DNA of 53,579 nucleotides, from positions 1 to 53,579 of the forward strand of contig DATKZY010000089.1 in the NCBI GenBank assembly GCA_035527715.1, written 5' to 3'. Positions 7,448 through 15,463 of this stretch are shown here, one piece after another. The notes beneath the pieces were generated by a model that was given only the letters and a program-made list of their open reading frames with translations, was not told the origin of the DNA and made no database searches. A program made the translations under genes and the position numbers. The DNA comes from DSUN01 sp035527715. GTDB lineage: Bacteria > Planctomycetota > PUPC01 > DSUN01. Position 1 is the stretch's first letter, and each line of letters opens with the position of its first letter.

Positions 7448-9154
7448 ATGATCGGGCAACGGCTGTTCGCCGTCTACTACTTCATCAAGTACCTGCCGCT
7501 GCGCCTGTGGCGGCACGGGGGGCCGATGGAGCACCGGGGCTTCGTGGGCGTGCAGATTGACGGCCTGGCCCACGCCGACCTCACCTACGCCGTCGAGCAC
7601 GGCTACCTGCTCCGCCTCCGTCGGCGCCTGCGGAACCGCGAGTACAAGCTCCACGCCTTCCCCGCCGGCCTGCCCAGCGCCACGTCGTACGCCCAGGTGG
7701 GGATGTTCTACGGCGAGAACGCCGACATCCCGGCCTTCCGCTGGTACGAGCGCGCCGACCGCCGCGTAGTCAACTGCAACCGCCCGCACAGCGCCGAGTA
7801 CATCCGCCCGCGCCTCGGCGACCGCATGGGCATCCTCCGCGGCGGCTCCAGCTACGTGAACCTGGTGGACGGCGATGCCGACCGCGCGGTGCTCACGGCC
7901 AACTCGTCGGTGCCGCGCTCGTTCTTCGAGGAGATCGGCGGCTTCCGCCTCTTCCTCCTCGCGCTCCTGCACCCGCTGCGCATGGGGATGACCCTGCTCG
8001 CCTCGGTGCGCGAGCTGTTCTACGAGCTGTACGACCGCTGCCTCTCGCGCACCGGGCGCCACAGCTCCGTCGTCGAGGGCTGGTTCCCCGTCCTGCGCGT
8101 CCTCTCCAACGTCATCTTCCGCGAGGTCCAGACCATCGCCGTCATGGCCGACGTGTATGCCGGCGTGCCCTACATCTTCACCACCTTCACCAGCTACGAC
8201 GAGCTGGCCCACCACTACGGCCCGCGCTCGCGCCCCGCCCTGAAGAACCTGCGGGGCATCGTCGGCCGCATCCTCGAGATCGAGAAGATCACCCGCCGGC
8301 TGCCCGGGCGCCACTACGACCTCATCGTCGTCTCCGACCACGGCCAGACCGAGGGCAACCCTTTCCTCCGCCTCTTTGGCGCCACGCTCGGCCAGGTCCT
8401 CCACCGCCACTTCGAGGGCCGACGAGTCCACGTCGAGACCGACCGGCCCGACCTGCCCTCGACCCAGACCCGCGGCCTCTACGCCGACCACCTGGCCCGC
8501 CGGGCCGAAGGCCGCTCGTTCCTCACCCGGGGCATCCTGCGCGGCATCGCCCGACTCCTCCGCAAGATCACCAACCCCGAGAGCTACCTCGTCGAGAAGT
8601 ACTACGTGGACCCCGACAACGACTTCGTGGTCACCTACTCGGGCACGCTGGCCCACGTGTACTTCTCGCGCTGGCCCGAGCGGCTCGACGACGCGGCGGT
8701 CCGCCGCGAGTTCCCCGACGTGTTGGAGTTCCTGGTCGGGCATCCTGGCGTGGGGCTGGTCGCCACGAGGGCCGCCGAGGGCGGCCTGGTCCTGCGCTCG
8801 CGGCGCGGCATCGGCCGCCTGGTGGACGGCGAGGTGACGGCCATCGAGGGCGACGACCCCCTGGCCCCCTACGACGACGCGGGGCCGGTGGGCCGCCGCG
8901 CCCTCGAGCGCATGGGCGGCTTCGCCAACGCGGGCGACCTCATCCTGTTCGGCACCTACGACGAGCGGGGCTTCGTGTGCTTCGACGACCAGGTGGCCAG
9001 CCACGGGGCGCTCGGCGGCCCCCAGTTCTGGCCCTTCCTCCTCGTGCCCAACGACCCGCGCTTCGACCGCCTGGCCATCACCGACCCGCGCGACCTCTAC
9101 GCCCAGGTCTTCCTCCCCTACCACCACGGGCCCGCCGAGGGCGGCGGCTTGTGA
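7448..9154 (+). CDS. Alkaline phosphatase-superfamily phosphodiesterase
   Basis: A 568-aa protein of the type I phosphodiesterase/nucleotide pyrophosphatase group. The first metal site is VQIDGLAHADL (near residue 38) and the likely nucleophile is the Thr in GLPSATSYAQ (near 77). A second site is SYDELAHHYG (near 255), where D and H match the usual metal ligands, and VVSDHGQTEGN (near 300) carries the DHG motif. Such enzymes hydrolyse phosphodiester or phosphonate bonds, often of lipid head groups or nucleotides. It has no signal peptide but a hydrophobic N-terminus (LFAVYYFIKYLPL). It converges with the desulfurase-like gene across a strong palindrome. The substrate is unknown. Confidence 0.8.
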   Translation: MIGQRLFAVYYFIKYLPLRLWRHGGPMEHRGFVGVQIDGLAHADLTYAVEHGYLLRLRRRLRNREYKLHAFPAGLPSATSYAQVGMFYGENADIPAFRWYERADRRVVNCNRPHSAEYIRPRLGDRMGILRGGSSYVNLVDGDADRAVLTANSSVPRSFFEEIGGFRLFLLALLHPLRMGMTLLASVRELFYELYDRCLSRTGRHSSVVEGWFPVLRVLSNVIFREVQTIAVMADVYAGVPYIFTTFTSYDELAHHYGPRSRPALKNLRGIVGRILEIEKITRRLPGRHYDLIVVSDHGQTEGNPFLRLFGATLGQVLHRHFEGRRVHVETDRPDLPSTQTRGLYADHLARRAEGRSFLTRGILRGIARLLRKITNPESYLVEKYYVDPDNDFVVTYSGTLAHVYFSRWPERLDDAAVRREFPDVLEFLVGHPGVGLVATRAAEGGLVLRSRRGIGRLVDGEVTAIEGDDPLAPYDDAGPVGRRALERMGGFANAGDLILFGTYDERGFVCFDDQVASHGALGGPQFWPFLLVPNDPRFDRLAITDPRDLYAQVFLPYHHGPAEGGGL

Positions 9155-9173
9155 CCTCACGCCACAGATTCCT

Positions 9174-9210
9174 CAGGATGCCAACCCCGGGGGGTGGGGT
9201 TGGCATCCTG
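9174..9210. terminator. Bidirectional hairpin between convergent genes
   Basis: A perfect 15-bp stem (9174-9188 with 9196-9210, CAGGATGCCAACCCC type) and a 7-nt loop, 20 bp after one stop codon and 29 bp from the other. No T-tract follows, so termination is inferred from position. The arm sequence recurs at 18641-18684 and 18721-18760, so it is also a repeat family. Confidence 0.55.
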
Positions 9211-9238
9211 TGCTGGCATCTTGTGGGGGTGGTCGCGC

Positions 9239-10696
9239 TCAGATGGGCATGAGGTCGTGGACGCGGACGACGGGGGTTTCGGGGATGTATTCCATGTGCT
9301 CGCGGTCGAGGATGTAGCGGGCCTTCGGGCCGTCGGTGAGGATGGCGCGGAGGGCCTCGACCGCGTAGTCCACCTCGTCGGCGGTGTTGTACATGCCGAA
9401 GCTGAAGCGGACCATGCCGGGCACGGTGGCGTGGTCGCCGGCGGCGAGGCGCGCGACGATGCTGTGCATCTCGGCGTCGGTGATGCCGAGGAGCTCGCGG
9501 ACGTAGGGCTGGGCGCAGAAGCAGCCGTTCCGCACGCCAATGCCCCACTCGTAGCCTAGGACGGCGGCGAGCTGGCCGTGGCTGTAGTCGCGCGCGTTCA
9601 TCGTGATCACGCCCAGGCGGTCCTCCCTCACCTCCGGGTCGCTCAGGCCGTAGAGCGTCAAGCCGTCAATCTCCTGGAGCTTGCTCAGGGCGCGGCGGGT
9701 GAGCGTGCGCTCGTGCTCGGCCACGTTGTCCAGCCCGATGGATTCGAGGACCTTGACGACGCAGCCGATGGCGAGGCAGCCGAGCACGTTGGGGGTGCCG
9801 GCCTCCTCCTTCTCGGGCAGGGGGGCCCACATCACCTCGTCCATGGTGACGGCGTGGACGGTTCCGCCGCCGACGAGGTCGGGCTCGTGCTCCTCGAAGG
9901 CGGCCTTGGGGCCGGCGAGCACGCCGGCGCCGAAGGGGGCGTACATCTTGTGGCCGCTGAAGGCGATGAAGTCGATCCGCTCCGGATCGTCGGGCGCGCC
10001 CATCTTGAAGGCGCGGTGCGGGATGAGCTGCGTGGCGTCCACGACCATCTGGGCGCCCGCCTCGTGGGCCAGCCGCGCGATGCGGCGGATGGGCGGCAGG
10101 GCGCCCGTGACGTTCGAGGCGCCGGTGACGGCAACGACGGCCAGGCGCCCGGCGTAGCGCCGCACGTGGTCCTCGAGGTCGGCCAGGTCCAGCAGGCCGT
10201 TCTCGCGGTTCACGCGGACGTAGTGGACCTCGCAGCCGAGCTTGCGCCAGGGGAGCATGTTCGAGTGGTGCTCCATCACGGTCGTGAGGATCACCTGGTC
10301 GGGCGCGGGCGAGAGGTGGAGGGCCAGCTTGTTGAGGGCGTGGGTGGCGTTCTGGGTGAAGATCACCGTGTGGTAGCCCAGTTCGGCGCCGATGAAGCCG
10401 GCGACGACCTCGCGGCAGCGCTCGAAGGCGTGGGTCGAGATCTGCGCCTTCAGCCCGCTGCCCCGGTGCACGCTGCCGTACCACTCCAGGAACATGCGCG
10501 AGCAGGTGAGCACCGACTCCACGGGCGGCGTCGTGGCCGCGTTGTCGAAGTTCACATACGTCACCTGCGTGCCATCGAGGAGTGGCACCTTGCGCTCGAC
10601 GCCGACAATGGACTTTCGCACGGTGTCGATCGTGACCCCCTTTGCGAGGTCACAGCACGCCTGACACAGGTCGGACACTTCGTCCTGGAAGGCCAC
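9239..10696 (-). CDS. Cysteine desulfurase-like aminotransferase (class V)
   Basis: A 485-aa PLP enzyme of the SufS/CsdA branch. Seen: YVNFDNAATTPP (48-58), the PLP pocket H143 in MEHHSNMLPW, VVDATQLIPHR (218-228), PLP lysine K250 in FSGHKMYAPFG, and a Cys-bearing loop RNGCFCAQPY (C392, C394), expected to take sulfur from cysteine. It is longer than typical SufS, with an N-terminal CxxCC (C11, C14, C15) and a C-terminal tail (about 465-485). GTG start, with TAGGAGC upstream inside the end of the radical SAM gene. The 5-bp gap makes the two an operon, so it may supply sulfur to that enzyme's clusters. An isopenicillin-N-epimerase-like activity cannot be excluded. Confidence 0.85.
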   Translation of the reverse strand: MAFQDEVSDLCQACCDLAKGVTIDTVRKSIVGVERKVPLLDGTQVTYVNFDNAATTPPVESVLTCSRMFLEWYGSVHRGSGLKAQISTHAFERCREVVAGFIGAELGYHTVIFTQNATHALNKLALHLSPAPDQVILTTVMEHHSNMLPWRKLGCEVHYVRVNRENGLLDLADLEDHVRRYAGRLAVVAVTGASNVTGALPPIRRIARLAHEAGAQMVVDATQLIPHRAFKMGAPDDPERIDFIAFSGHKMYAPFGAGVLAGPKAAFEEHEPDLVGGGTVHAVTMDEVMWAPLPEKEEAGTPNVLGCLAIGCVVKVLESIGLDNVAEHERTLTRRALSKLQEIDGLTLYGLSDPEVREDRLGVITMNARDYSHGQLAAVLGYEWGIGVRNGCFCAQPYVRELLGITDAEMHSIVARLAAGDHATVPGMVRFSFGMYNTADEVDYAVEALRAILTDGPKARYILDREHMEYIPETPVVRVHDLMPI

Positions 10697-10701
10697 GCGA
10701 G

Positions 10702-12255
10702 TCAGCTCCTAGCAAGGGAAGGCTCGGCCGCGGCGAGGGATTGCGGCTTCGGCGAGGCCGAGCCGTATTTCGCGGCGAGCTTCCGCTGAATGTCGTTCTT
10801 GTAGAGCGAAAACGAGCAGACGGGGATCGTGCGCACCTCGCCCGTGTCGGGGTCCTCGAAGGCGAAGCCGGCCGTGCAGCTCCGCAGCCGCGCCCCGTCA
10901 ATCGAGTGGTACTCCTCGAAGGGCAGGACGATCATGCGGAGGGCGTCCTGGACGCGGGTGTGGCGGCGCAACACGTCCTTGCCCTTCTTGCCGACGGCGA
11001 GTCCGCCCAGGATGCGCAGGATGGCGAAGAAGGGGCGGCCGCGGAAGATGCGGCGGAGGTCGAGCGAGCGGCGGACCGGCCCCCAGGCCGCCCGAAGGAC
11101 GCGCAGCCTCCCGCGCAGGCGCTGCCAGAAGCGGGCGGGGTCGAGCTTCTCGAGCCCAGGCCCCAGGCGTTCGGCCAGGGTGACGATCTCCTCGGCCACC
11201 TCGGCCAGCGGCCGCTTTAGGTAGTGGCTCAGCGCGTGGTAGCGCTCGCCGTCCGAGAGCAGCAGCGTCATGGACTCGCAGTTCGGGTGCACGCCGCCGA
11301 AGGTCAGGCGGGTGGCAGTGAAGAAGCGTGTGAGGATGTCGAGCTTGTAGCCGAGGCCGGCGGGCACGAAGTCCACCTTCTCGTCCGGCACCGCGTCGTC
11401 AATGATGTGCTCGACGTCTTCGATCGTGGTGTGGACGTCGGTCTCGAATTCGCCTTCCTTCCAGGTTTCGGTGAGGGGGATGAGGTGGAGGGCGGTGATG
11501 AAGTGGCGGTTGTCGTGGGCGAAGCGGATCAGGCCGCCCATGTGCTTGTCGTTGATCTTGCGGGCGACGCAGACCATGATGGTGTTCTTGCGGCTGCTGA
11601 ATTTCTTGAGGTTCTCGAGGGCTTTGAGCTTCTTCTCGAGGGCGCCGGGGTTCTTGCGGAGGCGCTCGTAGATTTCCGGGTCCTGGCCGTCGAAGGCCAG
11701 GAGCACGGGCACCTTGGCCTCGCACAGCCGCCGGCAGTAGTCGGGGTCGGCCAGCTTCAGGCCGTTGGTGACGATGCGGACGCGGAGGCCGTGCTTGCGG
11801 CACAGGTCAATGATCTCGAAGAGGTCCTTCCGCACGGTCGGCTCGCCGCCGAAGAGCTGCACGGTCGGCGGCGGGTCCATCGCGGCGAGGCCGGCGAGCA
11901 CCTTGTCGAAGTAGCCGAGAGGCGGCTCGAAGAGGAAGCCCATCGAGGGCGTGTTGTTGATGCAGATGGGGCAGTTCATGTTGCAGCGGTTCGTCACGTC
12001 GAGGAAGACCATGCGGGGGTGGTGGGCGTGGCCGCACTCGAGGCAGTTGATGGCGCAGGGGCCGACCTTGGCGGGGTCGTAGTGCCACAGGTCGCGCTTG
12101 CGCTGCCAGGCCGCGGCGTCGCTGCTCACCAGGCGCTCGCTGGGGCCGCAGTCCGGGCAGTCCTTGCGCACGAACACCCGGCCGTCCCGGACGAAGTGGG
12201 AGGCGGGAGAGCGCCGTCGGCACTTCTCGCAGATGCCGTACACCGTGGGAGGCAA
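10702..12255 (-). CDS. Radical SAM enzyme, MJ0619/Tes-like
   Basis: A 517-aa protein. Its cysteine layout is that of the MJ0619/tetraether synthase (Tes) type: a zinc ribbon (C9, C12, C33, C36), an extra cluster CAINCLEC (C67, C71, C74), then the SAM-cluster motif CNMNCPIC (C91, C95, C98) after VFLDVTNR. The LFGGEPTVRKDLFEI stretch (GGE motif) and the C-terminal CTAGFAF and IPVCSF cysteines may bind another cluster. Family members join lipid chains or methylate pterins by radical chemistry; which applies here is unknown. The start is TTG (12255) with CGGAGC 6 nt upstream; GTG at 12243 is the alternative. It is first in an operon with the desulfurase-like gene. Confidence 0.8.
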   Translation of the reverse strand: MPPTVYGICEKCRRRSPASHFVRDGRVFVRKDCPDCGPSERLVSSDAAAWQRKRDLWHYDPAKVGPCAINCLECGHAHHPRMVFLDVTNRCNMNCPICINNTPSMGFLFEPPLGYFDKVLAGLAAMDPPPTVQLFGGEPTVRKDLFEIIDLCRKHGLRVRIVTNGLKLADPDYCRRLCEAKVPVLLAFDGQDPEIYERLRKNPGALEKKLKALENLKKFSSRKNTIMVCVARKINDKHMGGLIRFAHDNRHFITALHLIPLTETWKEGEFETDVHTTIEDVEHIIDDAVPDEKVDFVPAGLGYKLDILTRFFTATRLTFGGVHPNCESMTLLLSDGERYHALSHYLKRPLAEVAEEIVTLAERLGPGLEKLDPARFWQRLRGRLRVLRAAWGPVRRSLDLRRIFRGRPFFAILRILGGLAVGKKGKDVLRRHTRVQDALRMIVLPFEEYHSIDGARLRSCTAGFAFEDPDTGEVRTIPVCSFSLYKNDIQRKLAAKYGSASPKPQSLAAAEPSLARS

Positions 12256-12302
12256 CGAAAGCTCCGCTGGGCCGAGCCGGGGAGGAGACTACGGGGCGGC
12301 CG

Positions 12303-12425
12303 TCAGGTTGCCGGCTTGGCCTCGGGCGTGGGGGCGGCCTTGGCCGCCTTGAGATCGTCGTTCATGATGTCGAGGCCAAACCAGCCGAGGAAGAAGTCGC
12401 CAACCTGGTCAATATGCATAGACAT
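12303..12425 (-). CDS. Possible 40-aa peptide upstream of the radical SAM gene
   Basis: A short frame starting MSMHIDQVGDFFLGWFGLD and ending in an Ala/Pro/Lys-rich tail (AAPTPEAKPAT). Third codon positions are GC-rich like real genes here, and the sequence looks protein-like. No clear ribosome-binding site is seen: upstream is the imperfect hairpin ATAGGCTGG/GGCCTAT at about 12427-12450. It could also be the displaced tail of a degraded gene. No family is recognised. Confidence 0.4.
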   Translation of the reverse strand: MSMHIDQVGDFFLGWFGLDIMNDDLKAAKAAPTPEAKPAT

Positions 12426-12461
12426 CCATAGGCCGAACCAGCCTATATGAATGTTGCGGCG

Positions 12462-12929
12462 TCATGAGAACCAGTCGGGGTAGGGGGGCTCGCCCCCTTT
12501 GCAGGCCACGCGCAGGAAGCCGATGTTGTAGCGCCGGGGCGCGGTGGGCAGCGGCTTGTTCGCCGCCTTGAGCTCGGCGATCTCCTTGGCGGGGAACTGG
12601 TGCGGGTCGTTGGGGTCGAACTCGCCGATCGTGAGGGTCTGGCTGCCGCAGGTGACCACGCCCCAGATGCGGTCGCTGATCGGCCAGGAGCCCCAGTGGC
12701 TCTTGTAGATGCCGTGGAAGCGCCCCTCGATGCGCGAGAAGCCGATCGGCGTCACGTTCATGTAGTCCGCAGGCAGGAACGCCAGGCAGAACTTCTTCGA
12801 GGTCGAGATGCCGAAGTCGAACATGTGGGCCGCATCGCGGCTCCTGTTGCGCCAGTAGGTGCCGCAGCCGGCGCAGCCGACCACGACCGCCACGCTCCCC
12901 AGAACCAGTCCCCAACTCCGCGTTCTCAT
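12462..12929 (-). CDS. Lipoprotein, unknown function
   Basis: A 155-aa predicted lipoprotein: MRTRSWGLVLGSVAVVVGC places a lipobox (VVGC) before Cys19, followed by CGTYWRN. The body has DFGISTSKKFCLAFLPADYMN and GVVTCGSQTLTIGEFDPN; a distant resemblance to small YceK-like lipoproteins is possible. An upstream ATG at 12989 is ruled out because a TATAAT box (12984-12979) lies in that stretch; the start at 12929 has CGGAGAC upstream and begins the signal peptide. It is transcribed alone toward the radical SAM operon. Function unknown. Confidence 0.75.
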   Translation of the reverse strand: MRTRSWGLVLGSVAVVVGCAGCGTYWRNRSRDAAHMFDFGISTSKKFCLAFLPADYMNVTPIGFSRIEGRFHGIYKSHWGSWPISDRIWGVVTCGSQTLTIGEFDPNDPHQFPAKEIAELKAANKPLPTAPRRYNIGFLRVACKGGEPPYPDWFS

Positions 12930-12978
12930 TGGTGTCTCCGAAGCTCTGCTCGTCCGACCCCATCCTGACAGGATCGCA

Positions 12979-13008
12979 ATTATACGCACAAAGGGCGCAC
13001 CGTGTCAA
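12979..13008 (-). promoter_or_regulatory. Consensus promoter of the lipoprotein gene
   Basis: On the minus strand, TTGACA (13008-13003), 18 nt, TATAAT (12984-12979): both boxes are perfect. It lies 19 bp from the 24-bp-arm palindrome at 13028-13102. Confidence 0.75.
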
Positions 13009-13027
13009 AAGAACATCGGCCCCGCAC

Positions 13028-13102
13028 GGAAAAGACACCCGCTGTCTCTTGTGCGAAGCACCCGCAGGGCCGTTCCGGCAAGAGACAGCGGGTGTCTTTT
13101 CC
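13028..13102. repeat. Palindrome with perfect 24-bp arms
   Basis: Arms 13028-13051 and 13079-13102 (GGAAAAGACACCCGCTGTCT...) pair perfectly around a 27-nt loop. A single arm with one change recurs at 15115-15138. It lies just after the sulfatase stop and may end its transcript. Confidence 0.8.
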
Positions 13103-13116
13103 CCGCGCGAGGGGTG

Positions 13117-14721
13117 TCAATGGACCCCGAGCGCGAAGCGGCTGCGGGGCGTGTGCGGGTAGTCCTGGAGCACCATCAGCTCCATCAGCCGGTCGCGCAG
13201 GCGGGTGCGCGCGCTGGCGAAGCGGGGGTCGAACGCCAGGTTCCGCATCTCGTTCGGGTCCTCGCGGATGCGGAAGAGCTGTTCGCCCCTGCCGCCGGGG
13301 TACATCGTGTAGCGCCACTCGCTCGTGCGGATGGTGCGTGCCCAGCAGGCCGTGTCGCTGCTGGTGATGTTGTTGTAGCTCTCGACGTAGGCGGCGTCGC
13401 GCCAGTCGCGCGGCACGGCCTCGCCGCGGCACAGGGGCAGGAGCGAGCGGCCGGGCAGCGCCCGCGGCTTCGGCCCCTGGTGGTACGGCCCCAGCACGGT
13501 CGGCTCGGGGTAGGCCACGCCGGCCATGTCGAGGATCGTGGGGCAAAGGTCCTCGAGCTGCACCAGGGCGTCCACGGTCGAGCCGGCCTTGAGCCCCGGC
13601 CCCGCGATGACGAGGGGCACGCGGACGCACGCGTCGTAGTGCCGCTCGCCCTTGCCGGTGAAGCCGTGGTCGAGGAGCAGCTCGCCGTGGTCGGAGAGGA
13701 AGACGACGTAGGTGCTCCGGCTCCTGCCCATCTGGTCGAGGGCGGCGAGGACCTTGCCGAGCTGGTCGTCGAGGTGCGTGAGGTCGGCGAAGTAGTAGTG
13801 GCGGCGCGCGTGCCAGTCGTCGGGTGTCGCATCTTCATTTCGCACTTCGCCGCCAAGTGCCAAATGAAGATGCGACACCGCGCCCTCGCTGCCGGCGAAG
13901 CAGTCGGGCGCCTGGCCCTCGACCGCCCACTCGGGCGGAATCGGGGCCGGGATGTACCGCGGGTCCACCCGCTCCATGTGGTCCTCGGGCGGGCACGAGG
14001 GGCTGTGCGGCTGCACGTAGCTCACCTGGGCGAAGATGGGCATGTGGGGCGCGAACTTGCCGAGGAACTCGATGGCCCGCCGCGTGATCCAGGCCGTCTG
14101 CGACACCTCCTCGGGGAAGGGCAGGGTGTAGTAGCCTGCGGTGCCGTGCGGATGGCGGTCGGTGGCCCACTGGCACTTCGCGCGGAGGTCGCGGATGCGG
14201 GCCGAGAGGTCGCTGCCCCGCTTCCCATAGCGCGTCAGCTCGGGGATCTCGGTCGCCCAGATCGTCGCCAGCGCGCTGTCGTAGAGCGCCGGGTACTCAT
14301 CCTCCACCCAGTCCAGCCACTCCCCCGCCCGCGGATCCTCGGTGCACGACACGATGTCGAAGCCGTAGGGCTTGTAGTCGGGGTGCACGGTGTGGAAGTG
14401 GGGGATCAGGTGCACCTTGCCGAAGGCGCCGGTGCGCCAGCGGCGCTGGCGCAGCAGGTGCATGAACGTGGGAAGCGCCGGGTCCAGCTCGTAGCCGTTC
14501 TGGAGCACGCCGTGGCCGCGGCTGGTCAGGCCCGTGGCCAGGGTGGCGCGGGCGGCCATGCAGATGGGGTTGCTGACGATGCACTGGCCGAACGACACGC
14601 CCCCCGCGCGGAGGCGGTCAATGTTTGGCGTCGGGCAGGCCCTCTTGCTCTCGCCCTCGAGCCACTTGGCCGCGAGCTGGTCCACCATGAACAGCACGAT
14701 GCTCGGTCGTTCCTCGGGCAC
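13117..14721 (-). CDS. Sulfatase (arylsulfatase family)
   Basis: A 534-aa sulfatase. The modification motif is C54-M-A-A-R58 in NPICMAARATLATG: the usual Cys-type nucleophile site (CxPSR) with Pro and Ser replaced by Ala. VLFMVDQLAAKW gives the first metal region and FLSDHGELLLDHG the second; the C-terminal LFRIREDPNEMRNLA is typical of the family. It hydrolyses sulfate esters once Cys is turned into formylglycine. There is no signal peptide, so it is probably cytoplasmic unless exported otherwise. GTG start after AGGGGG. Residues encoded by 13823-13879 (SHLHLALGGEVRNEDAT region) are an in-frame palindromic repeat, apparently an insertion in a surface loop before HARRHYYFADLTHLDDQ. Confidence 0.9.
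   Translation of the reverse strand: MPEERPSIVLFMVDQLAAKWLEGESKRACPTPNIDRLRAGGVSFGQCIVSNPICMAARATLATGLTSRGHGVLQNGYELDPALPTFMHLLRQRRWRTGAFGKVHLIPHFHTVHPDYKPYGFDIVSCTEDPRAGEWLDWVEDEYPALYDSALATIWATEIPELTRYGKRGSDLSARIRDLRAKCQWATDRHPHGTAGYYTLPFPEEVSQTAWITRRAIEFLGKFAPHMPIFAQVSYVQPHSPSCPPEDHMERVDPRYIPAPIPPEWAVEGQAPDCFAGSEGAVSHLHLALGGEVRNEDATPDDWHARRHYYFADLTHLDDQLGKVLAALDQMGRSRSTYVVFLSDHGELLLDHGFTGKGERHYDACVRVPLVIAGPGLKAGSTVDALVQLEDLCPTILDMAGVAYPEPTVLGPYHQGPKPRALPGRSLLPLCRGEAVPRDWRDAAYVESYNNITSSDTACWARTIRTSEWRYTMYPGGRGEQLFRIREDPNEMRNLAFDPRFASARTRLRDRLMELMVLQDYPHTPRSRFALGVH
13823..13879. repeat. 57-bp palindrome inserted in frame in the sulfatase gene
   Basis: Arms 13823-13847 and 13855-13879 pair at 24 of 25 positions (one C-C mismatch, 13841/13861) with a 7-nt loop. 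Length 57 = 19 codons, so the reading frame is kept. A decayed relative with the same loop (CACCTGGCGGCGAAGTGC) is at 29824-29873. Confidence 0.85.
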
Positions 14722-14771
14722 GGGCGCGACCCCCTGACAGAATTCCTGGACACACGGCGGACGACCCTGGG

Positions 14772-14800
14772 ATTCTACCCGCCCGGCGTGGCCTCCGCAA
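14772..14800 (-). promoter_or_regulatory. Probable sulfatase promoter
   Basis: On the minus strand, TTGCGG (14800-14795), 17 nt, TAGAAT (14777-14772). The leader to the GTG at 14721 is about 45 nt. Confidence 0.5.
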
Positions 14801-15138
14801 GCGCGGCCCGCGTGGGGAGTATGCCCCCCAGCCAGTCTCGGCGCCCCAACGGGGCGTACTGTGGCAGCCCAGGGTAACGCCCTGATCTCTGCCCATATCT
14901 CGGGTTCCGTAGCCCGCCGACGGCGGGCGGCAGGTGGTAGCCCACGGCGTAAGCCGTGGGTTCAGGCGGGTACGAGGTCCAGCCCCCGCAGGGGGCGGCA
15001 GGAGCGTTGGCCACCGGCGTTCTGCCGCCCCCTGCGGGGGCTGAACCGTGGGCCGCCCAGTCCACGGGCTCACGCCCGTGGCTACCCTCTGTCGCCCCTG
15101 ACGGGGCTGGCCGGCAAGAGACAGCGGGTGCCTTTTCC
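14801..15138. repeat. Palindrome-rich composite repeat region (copy B)
   Basis: An intergenic block of nested stems: GCCCCAACGGGGC, GCCCGCCGACGGCGGGC, CCCACGGCGTAAGCCGTGGG (14941-14960), a large perfect 22-bp stem (14980-15001 with 15022-15043, 20-nt loop), CCACGGGCTCACGCCCGTGG (15062-15081), then a single arm of the 13028-13102 palindrome (15115-15138). The plan resembles the elements at 16926 and 43954 but the sequences differ and I see no terminal motif. No gene is supported within it. Confidence 0.7.
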
Positions 15139-15240
15139 GCCTCGGCGTTTGGCACGGCGATTGCTCAAGCGAAGGACAGACGGAGAGTGGCCGCTCGGCC
15201 TTGCAAGGGCTAACCTCTTGGAGAGAAAGGAGATACGTGC

Positions 15241-15435
15241 GTGGGCGACACCGCGGTCTGCGAGCGCAAGGACGCCGCAATAGGGCCACAGCGCCCTGGA
15301 ACGGTTTCCATAGTGCCGGGGACCCCCGCGGCGATCGAGGCCGCGCGCCTGGGCGTCCCCAGGCCGGCCTCGCGCCAGATGACCTACCTCCCCAACGTCG
15401 TCTACCGCGCCCTCGTGCGGGCACGGCTCGGCTGA
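15241..15435 (+). CDS. 64-aa protein, unknown function
   Basis: A short gene with GTG start and a strong site AAAGGAGA 8 nt upstream, which is the main support. The product (start VGDTAVCERKDAAIGPQ, end RALVRARLG) has no recognised motif, signal peptide or membrane helix. It ends 28 bp before the convergent end of the SGNH hydrolase gene. It could be a small regulator or a relic; no family is recognised. Confidence 0.45.
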   Translation: MGDTAVCERKDAAIGPQRPGTVSIVPGTPAAIEAARLGVPRPASRQMTYLPNVVYRALVRARLG

Positions 15436-15463
15436 ATGGCTCGCCGCGACGCCGCGCGCGGCC

